From positions 372,001-436,000 of the forward strand of contig OX621165.1 in NCBI GenBank assembly GCA_951640195.1: a stretch of 64,000 nt of DNA, read 5' to 3'. This stretch comes from Porpolomopsis calyptriformis. Lineage: Eukaryota > Basidiomycota > Agaricomycetes > Agaricales > Hygrophoraceae. The notes below the pieces were generated by a model. That model was not told the DNA's origin. It made no database searches and saw only the letters and a program-made list of their open reading frames with translations. The translations under genes were made by a program, and so were the position numbers. This document shows, in pieces, positions 44,230-54,308 of this stretch (position 1 is the first letter of the stretch; the number at the start of each line of letters is the position of its first letter).

Positions 44230-47200
44230 ATGCTTCGCTCTACCAAGTCAAAGTCAGAGAACAAAGAGAAACTGAAGCAGGCGTGTTCTACTGCTGTAAG
44301 CGCCCTGCAAATGACTCTTCAAATAGTCGAAAATGCTGTTGGAGACGCTGGAATACCTGGACTCAAACCGGGCATAGGCGGTCTGCTAGTTGTGCTGGAT
44401 GCTATCAAGGTGGATCCCAACCGTTTTGTGTGTTGATGTCTTCTGATGAGCGATGCAGAAAACATCTCAAAATGCAGAGGATGTCGAGAAACTTTCGCAG
44501 CAGATCGAAAGTCTCAATCGACTCCTTGAAAATCGTAAGGAGGGAGGAACAGGTTCCCCACTGGCCATGGACCGAATAGATCATCTATTCACGTGCGTCA
44601 TCTTCAAACCAATCATACACTAGCCTGATCACTGTACAGCACGTCGAATACGACATTAGAAGAACTACGAAAGATTGCTTCCAGAAATGCCATATGGCGG
44701 TTTATTCATCAAGCTGATGATGCACAGTCAATCATCAGCTATATCCAGTCAATTTCGTGGTCAATCCAAAGCTTTACAGTTTGTCAACCATCTTTGACTC
44801 ATGGATTCACGCTGGACATGGTGTTAGGTGGAAACCACGATCGCCATTGAATTTGCCCTTGATGTTAGTTAACCTCATGTTACCCCAATGGGATCAATAC
44901 TCATAACTCTCAGGAACATGCGGCCAGAATCCGAGAGGACATCAGCAGCCTTCGTGAGGCTACAGAAAACGACTCTCAGGTTTGTATTGGTGGTGTACTA
45001 ATCATCATGGCTTTCGCACTTACTTCCTATGTTTTAGCAAGTCAAGGCAAGATTAGACCTGAAAGGTGAGGACTAATTAATTATCGATGTATGATAAAAT
45101 GACTTAGACATTGTAGACAGCCACCCACCATACGCCATCCTTTCTCCATTCGACTCTAAACCTCGAGCACGTTGTTTGGTTGGCACCAGGACGGATATCC
45201 TTAATCAGATCTTTGACTGGATTGGATCCGACGAATCATCAAGCCAACATGGTTACACATCTAAGGGAAAATCGCGGGCGGCCAATACCCATGGAACAAA
45301 TATCTGCGTATTTTGGATCAACGGATCAGCCGGGATGGGAAAAACGATGATTGCTTACACCGTCGCTGAGATTTGCAGACAACGAGACGTTCTTGGTGCA
45401 AGCTTCTTCTGCTCTCGTGACGACGCGGAGTGCAGCAGCCCTCGTCTGATCTTCACTAGCATTGCCTACCAACTCGGAATTTTCAATGATTCATTCAGAG
45501 CCAAGGTTTCTCGTGTTATGAAATCAAAACCTAATATTGGCTACGCTAGTCCTTCATACCAACTTGAAGAGCTTATTGTCAAGCCTCTTCGCACACTCGG
45601 GAGTTCGTTCCCTCCATGCGTCGTTGTCGTCGATGCACTGGACGAATGCAAAGAGACCGAAACGACCTCGGGGATTTTATCGTCGCTTTCTCTTCACGTG
45701 AACGAACTCTTTCCATTAAGGTTTTTGGTCACCAGTCGTCCAGAAAATCATATTACTACAGCTTTTAAATCCGACGATCTGCAGCCTGTCACTGAGTGAT
45801 ACATTTTGCATGAAGTTGAACTTGACGTCGTGCAAAGTGATATCGAGCACTACCTTTCATCAAAACTCGCATCGACGAGAGACTTATATGGGATCAAAGC
45901 CGATTGGCCTTCTGAATCTGATATCCATTCCTTGACGCTATTGTCTTCTGCTCTTTTCATTTTCGCATCCACGTTGGTCAGGTTCATCGAGGATAGAAAC
46001 TATTCTAACCCCAAAGATCAACTTTCGCGCCTTCTATGTAATGCACCCCCAACGTCAGAAGACTCGTCTCCGCATTATAACCTTGATCGGTTATACGATC
46101 AAGTGTTGAATAATGCGTTTCCTAAAATATCCACCACTCATTCTGGTCGACTGAAGAAGATTGTAGGCGCGATTGTACTTCTTCGAGATCCGCTCTCTTT
46201 ATTTGCTCTGGAACGATTACTAGGCGTGCCATCGGGAACGGTTCAAGAGACACTGCGACATCTTCACTCGGTGATCATGGTGCCAGAGGATGATAGCCGC
46301 GTGGTTCGAACGCTTCATCCATCCTTCTTCGACTTCATGACAAGCCTAGCCCGATGTCGTAATCCAAAATTTGTTGTCAACACTGGAAGCCAGCATACTC
46401 TCCTTGCTCGTGCATGTCTAGACGTTATGAAAGGGCTGAAGCAAGATATATGTCAAATAAGAAACCCTTTGATGTTCAATAGCGAAGTGGACAACCTTCC
46501 GGCACGAATCATGAGATGCGTTCCACCTGAACTGCAGTATTCGTGTCGTCACTGGGCTTGGCATCTGTCCAATGCCATGTTCTCTGACATCCTTCTTGGT
46601 CTCCTGAAGGAGTTTTGTTCGAAATATCTCCTTTATTGGGTCGAAGTACTGAGTCTGATGGGAGACCTTCGAAATGGCCTTCTTGCGTTGAATGCCGCGC
46701 AAAAAGCAATTGCTGTTCGTTATTTCCCCTCTCTGCAAAACGTAAAACTGATCACGTTCGATAGAATGCAGGCGGCGACGTGACTGATACGCTGAATTTA
46801 CTGCGCGATTGCGAGCGGTTTACCCTTGAATTTTTTCCGTTGGTCACGATATGTGCCCTTCAAGTATACCACTCTGCGTTGCTGTTCACCCCCGAAGAAA
46901 CCTTTATTAAGAAGACGTATAGGAGGGAGTTGGACATTCCGATAAAAGTGTACGGTGGAGTAGATAAGAGATGGAGTGCATGCATACGGACGATAGAAGG
47001 CCATTCCGGGGAGGTCATGTCGGTCGCATTCTCCAGAGACGGCACGCGTATAGCTTCTGGATCTCTAGACAAAACTGTTCGGTTATGGGATGCCGTCAGC
47101 GGTGCCCATCTAAACACTTTCAAGGGACATTCCAATTGGGTCGAGTCAGTCGCATTTTCCTCTGATGGCACACATATCGTTTCTGGATCCAAAGACACAA

Positions 47201-48773
47201 CCGTTCGGCTGTGGGATGCCGTCAGCGGTGCCCATCTGAACACTTTCAAGGGACATTACGATTCAGTACATTCGGTCGCATTTTCCCCCAATGGCACGCG
47301 TATCGTCTCTGGATCCCTCGACGATACTGTTCGACTGTGGGACGCAGTCAGCGGTGCTCATCTGAACACTTTCAAGGGACATTCCAATTGGGTCGAGTCA
47401 GTCGCATTTTCCTCCGATGGCACACGTATCGTTTCTGGATCCAAAGACAAAACTCTTCGATTGTGGGACGCAGTCAGCGGTGCACATCTGAAGACTTTCA
47501 AGGGACATTCCAGGTTGGTACGTTCGGTCTCATTTTCCCCTGATGGCACGCGTATCATTTCCGGATCCAAAGACAAAACTGTTTGGCTGTGGGATGCTGT
47601 CAGCGGTGTTCATCTGAACACTTTCAAGGGACATTCCTTTTGGGTAGATTCGGTTGCATTTTCCCCCGATGGAGCTCGTATCGTTTCTGGGTCCTCCGAC
47701 GATACTCTTCGGCTGTGGGATACAGTCAGCGGTGCACATCTGAACACTTTCAAGGAACATTCTAGTTCGGTACATTCGGTCTCATTTTCCCCTGATGGCA
47801 CGCGTATCGTTTCTGGATCGACCGACAAAACCGTTCGGTTGTGGGACGCACTCAGCGGTGTACATCTGAACACTGCCAATAGACATCCCACTTTGGGTGC
47901 GCCATTCGCATTTTCCCTCGATGGCATGTATATCGTTTCTAGCTCCTACAGCAACACCGTTCGGGTGTGGGACGCAGTCAGCAGCACACTGCTGAGGACT
48001 TTCAAGGGGCATTCCCGTTCTGTAAATGATGTTGCAATTTCCTCCGATGGCACGCGTATCATTTCTGGGTCCCGCGACAATACTCTTCGACTGTGGGACG
48101 CAGTCAGCGGTGCACATCTGAACACTTTCAAGGGACATTTCGATGATGTAACTTCGGTCGCATTTTCCTCCGATGGCACGCGTATCGTTTCTGGATCCTA
48201 CGACGAAACCGTTCGGCTGTGGGATGCCATCAGTGGTGCACATTTGAACACTTTCATCGGACATTCCGATGAGGTAAATTCGGTGGCATTTTCCCCCGAT
48301 AGCACGCGTATCATTTCTGGATCCGATGACCAAACCATCCGGCTGTGGGATGCCGTCAGCGGTACCCATCTGAACACTTTCAGAGGCCATTCCAGTTCGG
48401 TAAAATCGGTCGCATTTTCCCCTAATGGCACGCGTATCGTCTCTGGATCCCTCGACGATACTGTTCGACTGTGGGACGCAGTCAGCGGTGCTCATCTGAA
48501 CACTTTCAAGGGACATTCCACCGATCTTGCGGTTTGTCTGGGAACTCGTTTTCTGCCGATGGCCTCAATCCAACTTGTCAAATATTTGGTTATATATCGC
48601 CTGACGGCTGGGTGCACTCCCTCACTCTGAATCGACGTATATATTGGGTTCCGCCTTCCCATAGACCGATGGAGCTGGCTGCAATCCGAGGTCGTGCTGT
48701 TTTTAGCTTAAGGGATAATGGTTTCATTTTGTTTGATTTCACAGGTTTGAACACCTATTTTCGTAACCTCTAG
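44230..48773 (+). pseudogene. NACHT-WD40 (NLR-like STAND) gene, interrupted
   Basis: ATG 44230 (MLRSTKSKSENKEK). Exons are 44230-44409, 44459-44592, 44640-44778, 44828-44863, 44914-44979, 45038-45065 and 45108 onward; all six introns keep frame. The N-terminal part is helical and may be the effector or signalling region. The NACHT ATPase has a P-loop GSAGMGKT (near 45335) and a Walker B VVVVDALDEC (near 45625). After a helical linker come 12 WD40 repeats (46996-48507), a truncated 13th, and a conserved tail (WVHSLTLNRRIYWVPP) ending 48773. Lesions are TGA 45797-45799 (CGA expected), a 1-nt frameshift at about 46780, and another at about 48530. Such fungal proteins act in non-self recognition and cell death (HET-E/NWD family). 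This allele appears inactive unless the lesions are assembly errors. Confidence 0.9.
46996..48520 (+). repeat. Tandem 126-bp WD40-coding repeats (12 full plus partial)
   Basis: Each unit encodes 42 residues of the form GHS..V.SVAFS.DGTRI.SGS.D.TVRLWD. Most units are very similar at DNA level; unit 8 (near 47878) is the most divergent. Variation concentrates at a few positions per unit, such as the two or three residues after GHS and around SGS.D. Units 3 and 12 share about 110 bp with one mismatch. Confidence 0.93.
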
Positions 48774-49268
48774 CTATTCCTAGCCCATCGTCCTATCGCC
48801 TTATCGCCGTTAAGGAGTTTCTGTTGTCTCAGGAGTGTGCGGTTTTTCGTTATAAAACTCTTGCTTTTCATATATCTCTAGCACCGTTCTTCTAACTTTG
48901 TTGTCGTTTTCTGGAGTATGGCGGCACCAGGATACTACGAGGGAAATGCCGACCTTGTCGGCTGAAACCTTGCGTGCAGTGATTAAAAACAACATGTAAC
49001 ATCTACCATCTTTCATAATAGTTAGTACTACACTTTTCTTTTTAGTGGAGTCCATCGGGACCTCGCGCTCTTGGATTTCGAAGAATTGTATATTTTTTTT
49101 AAATTATTATTAATCAAATATCTGCTGAGTCAATATGCTTCAAGGACGATTACGAATCTATCTCTCAAGCATGTTCTCGAATAATCACAATGAAAAAGTA
49201 TCAATATATAAGGCGCGAAATCAGTTGGGTTCATCTTTCAAGATTTTAAATTGTTCCCATCGCATCCG
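48774..49268. other. Gene-free stretch downstream of the NACHT-WD40 gene
   Basis: AT-rich, with a poly-T/poly-A run at about 49092-49120 (TTTTTTTTAAATTATTATTAA). No supported ORF. Confidence 0.4.
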
Positions 49269-49967
49269 ATGAAACACCCTCGTGCTTCTACTTCTTCCTC
49301 TCCGACAAAAGTGTCAAACTCTCAGGGCTCCACATCCCAAGTTTCTGAGGATAACACACTTTCATCTCAACCATTGTTAACTCAGTCTTTGTTGTCTGAT
49401 CTTTCAGAACAGCATTTGCCCTCTGAACCTTTGCAAATGCCTTTGTCATTGCACCATTCAGATGAGTCTTTGACTCTTTCATTGAGCCCAATAAGATTCA
49501 CTGAAAAAGTCACCAATCTTGATGAAATTAATAAATTTCTTCATCAAAGCAACTTATTCCTTGGCAATACCAATCTCTTGCAGGGTGTTGAATGGGTGGA
49601 ATTTGGTTGACAGTTCAAGCTCGTTGTGAAGAATGATCACAAAGATGATGGGATACATCAGCCTGCTGTTATTCAATGGGTCGGGGAAATTAGCCGTGAT
49701 AACTTTTGGCTTTACCCTTGTGGAGGATGGAATGGTGAAAGAGGGCCAGAAGGAAATTGGGAAAAGCTGAGTCCATTCGAGAAGGCAAAGGCAAGGGCTC
49801 ATGTCCATCAACCAACTTACACTCAATTCGTGAAAGATTGGAACGCTTGTATCAATAACATGGAAGAGTTAATGCAATTGGCCAAAAAAAGGGTGGCCAG
49901 AACGTCTTATAGTGTTGTACACGATAACCAAATCAGGATTTGGCATAATGTATATGAGGTGCGCTGA
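49269..49967 (+). pseudogene. Hypothetical ORF upstream of Helitron region, cut by a solo LTR
   Basis: ATG 49269 (MKHPRASTSSSPTK). The first third is Ser/Pro-rich; after an in-frame TGA at 49608-49610 the frame continues (QPAVIQWVGEISRDNFW, GGWNGERGPEGNWEK) up to the solo LTR at 49965. On the far side of the LTR the same frame resumes (from 50542, RIHFVLQGIKI) and stays readable to about 50686 apart from one TAA. The gene therefore spanned the insertion site. Family not recognised; adjacency suggests a possible Helitron accessory gene. Confidence 0.5.
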
Positions 49968-50537
49968 TGCGATGTGGAGCCGTCTGAGCTCTGGGATCTG
50001 CCCTGAGAGATGGTGGGAGGCACAATAGAAAGGAGCTATCAAAGAAATCATGAAAATCAAAGAAATAGAAGAAATCGGAAAATCGGAGCACTCTCTAGAG
50101 TGCTAGAGGCGGTCGAAGAGGCTCAAACATGAAGGACTAGACGTGGGACAATGGGATCTATCTTCCTTATCTATGATACAAACATATCTACAAGTAAATA
50201 TATCTGTGAAAACAAAGATCCCTTTATATGCTATATAGTAAAGGGATGAGACTTCTGAACGAAGCCACCAGTGAAAGGGATGATGGAAATGATGAGGATC
50301 TACACAATGGATGTCTGGCTATCAGATGCATCCTTTGATATAAGCTGCGATCGCGAATCGAAGGATCAGAGAATTCGAAGAAATTCGAAGAAATCTGAAG
50401 CGTTCGGAGATAAATCGCTAGACAGGAAGCCAAATCGCATAGTCAGGGACATCGTAGCAGTGTAGTAAATGTCTGGGGGATCACGTAGATATGTGGAACA
50501 TGTCCTCCGGACCTCAGGGGACCAAGGGGTCATATCA
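49965..50537 (-). repeat. Solo LTR related to the element J family
   Basis: On the minus strand it starts TGATATGACCCC, like the J LTR (TGATACGACCCC), and ends GCATCA, about 573 bp. GCGC flanks both sides (49961-49964 and 50538-50541). No internal retroelement sequence accompanies it, as expected after LTR-LTR recombination. It also has a TATATAGCATATAAAGG promoter-like stretch. Confidence 0.7.
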
Positions 50538-50687
50538 GCGCATTCATTTTGTACTGCAGGGGATTAAGATTTAACTGAAATTCTGTTTCTCAAAGGGGAA
50601 GAATCATTCTTCAGATACAGACATAGATGATCAAGTGACTATAGCCAGTCATGATAGTATGGAAATTCTCAATATTTATTTACAAAG

Positions 50688-51086
50688 ATGATTAATGGTA
50701 ATTTACTAGGTTCCGAACTTGGCCCTGCATTCTCCATAGAGAATTGGCCTTGTAAATTCCCTGCTGCGATTGTAGCTTTGGAGAAGATCAAGGATGAAGG
50801 AGTCTATGATGTTAGTCCTTTACCTGCAACCACGACTAACGGCAAACCGGTTCTTCCGTCTGATTATGATGAAAAACTTGCTGGATCGACTGTACTTGTT
50901 CAAGTAACGCTTACATGCAATGACTTCGGGAAGTCGGGATATCAATTTTATGCAGATATCGAATCATTGTCGATATTGAGAGGTCCTAAGACAGTGGTAG
51001 CACTGTCACCCTCGAAGCCACCATCGAAGAAACGACAATTCGAAGTTCCCACTTTCGTGCATCAAACCAGATCAAGGGTTTTGTGA
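50688..51086 (+). CDS. Hypothetical protein (possible OB-fold-like segment)
   Basis: ATG 50688, 132 codons, no internal stop. It contains GSTVLVQVTLTCNDFG and YQFYADIESLSILRG, alternating hydrophobic strands that could be an OB-fold, followed by a basic Ser/Pro/Lys tail. It sits between the interrupted ORF at 49269 and the Helitron protein, same strand. It might be an exon of the upstream gene. Function is not assigned; single-strand DNA binding is only a guess from strand pattern and context. Confidence 0.45.
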   Translation: MINGNLLGSELGPAFSIENWPCKFPAAIVALEKIKDEGVYDVSPLPATTTNGKPVLPSDYDEKLAGSTVLVQVTLTCNDFGKSGYQFYADIESLSILRGPKTVVALSPSKPPSKKRQFEVPTFVHQTRSRVL

Positions 51087-51344
51087 AAATGTATAGGATA
51101 GTACAGATAGTATGGATTATTAATGGACACGTATGCTATTGTTAATGGATGCGTATAATACTCAATGAATCATAATTGTATCAAATGATTGGTCAAACGA
51201 TCCTTCTAGAATATCTATGATACTTGATGAATCATAAATTTATGAAATGACTAGTCAAATGATCCTTCCAGAATGTACCAGACACTATGGCATTTAGTAT
51301 AAAATCGAAGTTAACTAGGGTTGTTGTTCTCTCCCCAAAAACCA

Positions 51345-53373
51345 ATGATGTTCGATGCACATGCCCTCAGACAACTCTCTCTAACAGATATTCGTGATAT
51401 CAGTAAAGACCATATCAAGATTCCATATGCGCGTACCAGATGAAAAGAAGACCTAATCCTCTATGTGCTCTCCAATAGTTCCCCACAGTTGCATTCACTT
51501 CTCGAAGAAAGAATACGTGATGTATCTGTCTTAAAGGCTGGTTGAAAACGGAAACAGAATCATCAACAAATGGAACGCTGCAAACGTAGGAGGAAGGAGA
51601 TAGCTGAAATGGATCCCCAAATGTGTATTATCCAAAAATATTTGGATTTACCTAGTGAAGATGAAGTTCATCATTGTTATCGACAATTTTACAATGCCAC
51701 GTCAAACAAAGCAATGAAATCTCTCATTTGCGGTGTATGTGCGAGAGAAGTAAACAAGTTAATGGATGGCGTGTCCTCAATGAAGTTGGCTGACATACCA
51801 CATTCACATCGTCTCATCCCTCATATTCACCATCCCTCGCACAATTTGTATGATGGAAAATTATTCGAGCCACAAGGAGTTGTTGTCAATGAAGATGGGG
51901 TCACCATAGTCAATATTTGCAATGCATGTTTGCAGGACTTGCGGAAGAACGGCACGAAACCACCCAAATTTTCCCTAGCGAATGATCTTTGGATAGGTCC
52001 CATCCCTATTGAATTATGGATGTTGACTTTTGCTGAACAGTTATTGATCGCTCACCTGTATCCACGTTGTTACATTTTTAAACTCTTTCCGAAATCCCTT
52101 GGAACCACTGTTAATCCTTCTTCTTTGCAATGCAGAATGCATGGTACAGTTAGTACCTATGATCTTGATGTCGAAGGAGTTGCGGCTATGGTGGAAGGTG
52201 ACTTGTTTCCTCATCAACCTAGTATTCTTGCGTCTATAATAACCATTACGTTTGTTGGACATGGCAAACTTCCAAAGCAATGGATGCGTAACACGTTTCA
52301 CATTCAATGGAAACATGTTCTCGATGCGCTTCTGTGGCTGAAGTCTAATAACCCAAAATATTACCAACACATCAATATTAGCAATGATAACCTTCGTATG
52401 TTGCCAGACGATGACATACCTGCAGAAATCCTTGGACTTATTCACCATTCTACTGAAGTTGGAGTTCTTGAAGAGGAGCATTCAGGCTACATTCAAGGGG
52501 AAGACCATGACTCTGAAAACAATCCAGTAGTCATTCCATTGCAGGTTTCTGGCACAGTGGATACTGATTTAATGAAGCTTTCTGCAAACAAGTTAATTAA
52601 ATGGGTGTTAGAGAATATGGGGAAGGAAGGGCGAGAAGGAAGGTACCTGATATGACACAGATGGAAACTGGTTAATGACTTTCATCAATTATCTGTGAAT
52701 GGAAATTTGAATCAGTCCAACTTCTTCGAGAAAGCTTTCCCTTGTCTCTTTCCCTGGGGACAAGGAGGTATTGATAGTTACCGGGAAGAAAATATCCACT
52801 TCATGGAACACGTACAATGGGTGTTCCAATATTTTGATCGACGTTTCCATTTGTGGCCTTTGGAATCGCCCAACATCATCAATCTTTAAATTCTGCTCAA
52901 GTTCAGATGCAACAGAAAAACTTTTCGAAGGACGCATGGATTATGTCTACGATTACTGCCAACACTATTGAGGAAGCATGTCGTGAAGAACAGTCTAATA
53001 AGCCAATCAGTAATCAAGTGATTAAACTTCTTCAACATCATATCCATGCTACAGCGAGTCGTATTCATGGATCTGATCAATCACGGTATCAGTTGCGAAG
53101 TCAAATCTGGTCCACAACTATGTATAAAGGCCCACCATTGTTGTGGATCACAATCAATCCCTCTGATATACATGACCCGATCTGCTAGATATTCGCAGGT
53201 GAAAAGATCGACCTTGATAACTTCATATCTACGTTGGGACCAGACAAGGAGCAAAGGGCATGTAACGTTGCTGAAAACCCATATGCATCAGCCAAATCTT
53301 TTCACTTTATTATCTGTATGATTCTTGAAACTCTTTTTCAAATCCACATCTGCAAGCATCAAGTTAAAACCGG
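51345..53373 (+). pseudogene. Helitron replication-helicase protein, N-terminal part only
   Basis: ATG 51345 with in-frame TGA at 51441-51443 and 51543-51545, then a long open stretch 51570-52655. It holds CGVCAREVNKLMDG, IPHSHRLIPHIH, HNLYDGKLFEPQGVVV and NICNACLQDLRKNGTKPPKF (the Cys-rich region seen in fungal Helitron proteins, DUF6570-like). After TGA 52653-52655 come AFPCLFPWGQGG and, after a frameshift at about 52850, FGIAQHHQSL and LWITINPSDIHDP (Helitron_like_N). TAG 53186-53188 interrupts once more. The sequence stops at 53373 where an LTR copy begins, before the HUH nuclease and helicase domains. A rolling-circle transposon remnant. Confidence 0.85.
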
Positions 53374-53431
53374 TGATATGACCCCTCCATCCCCTGAGCA
53401 CCGTATATTCAACTATACGAATACTAGACGC
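53374..53431 (+). repeat. 58-bp partial duplicate of the J LTR start
   Basis: Repeats 53432-53489 with three transitions and sits directly in front of the full LTR. It joins the truncated Helitron to element J and may mark a recombination or insertion event. Confidence 0.85.
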
Positions 53432-54041
53432 TGATACGACCCCTCCGTCCCCTGAGCACCATATATTCAACTATACGAATACTAGACGCCTACCAAGTCC
53501 TTCGAACACAGACACGAACCCTCTGAACGCTCCCGATAGCTCCCAAACGTCCCGAACGACTTCGAGAATCATCGAACGCTCCGAACGTGATCGAAGCTTT
53601 CCGAACGCGAATGAAAGTTTGTATATCAAAGGGAAGACACTATTCAAAGGCATCAGTTCTCTTCTATTTCTCCCTTTTTCATTCAATCCCTTCATTCCTA
53701 TTCACTACTTTCCCCTTAGATCATTAGAGAGGCTCCCCTTTTATCATATACACTCAAAGGGATCCTTGTACTAGAAGATATATATACAGTATGTTGTAGC
53801 TAGTGATCAAAAAAGTTAGATATTCGCTTCTTTCTCGCTCTCGAGTCTAGATCCTCTTTAGATCTTCTAAGACTTCCTCTTTCGACTTTCTGATCCTTCC
53901 GATTTCCCGATCGATCTCGTTCGCGAACAATCGAAGACTCCCTTTCCACGATTATCGATCATAGGCTGAGTCGAGACTCTTTATAGTCGTCCTCGCACCT
54001 TGTTCTGTGTTCGGTTCTCATACACGAAGCAGACGTATCAT
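53432..54041 (+). repeat. Left LTR of element J
   Basis: 610 bp, ends TGATACG/CGTATCA (7-bp inverted). It contains TATATATACAG near 53780 as a possible promoter. Near-identical to 61848-62455. Confidence 0.94.
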
Positions 54042-54044
54042 TTT

Positions 54045-54059
54045 GGAGCCCACCGCGAG
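54045..54059 (+). promoter_or_regulatory. tRNA-type primer-binding site of element J
   Basis: TGGAGCCCACCGCGA begins three bases after the LTR and starts with TGG, the complement of a tRNA CCA end. The matching tRNA was not identified. This contrasts with the self-primed design of A and B. Confidence 0.6.
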
Positions 54060-54308
54060 GGCCCACTATTAAAATCTTAAAAGATTCCTTCGACTCAGTC
54101 CTTCGAACCGCCGTTCCCGACGCACAATCGAGTCACTCGAAGCACAACCTTACGAGATAGATTCACTCGGAACATCGATCCAACCCAACCAACACTTCCC
54201 AGCTCTCAAATAAAACGGAATTCAACTTCGATCAACAAATCCGACTCCCCCAATGAACCCTCCTCTACCTTATCACTTTCCTCATTATCATCGATTTCTA
54301 CAACAACT

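Noticed and set aside
46741..46783. A short intron (GTAAAAC to TGCAG) explaining the frame change near 46780
   Set aside because: The candidate intron is 30 bp, a multiple of three, so it cannot restore the frame; a 1-nt indel fits better.
47358..48516. Long minus-strand ORFs opposite the WD40 repeats (for example 47782-48516)
   Set aside because: They are periodic shadows of the 126-bp repeat in other frames.
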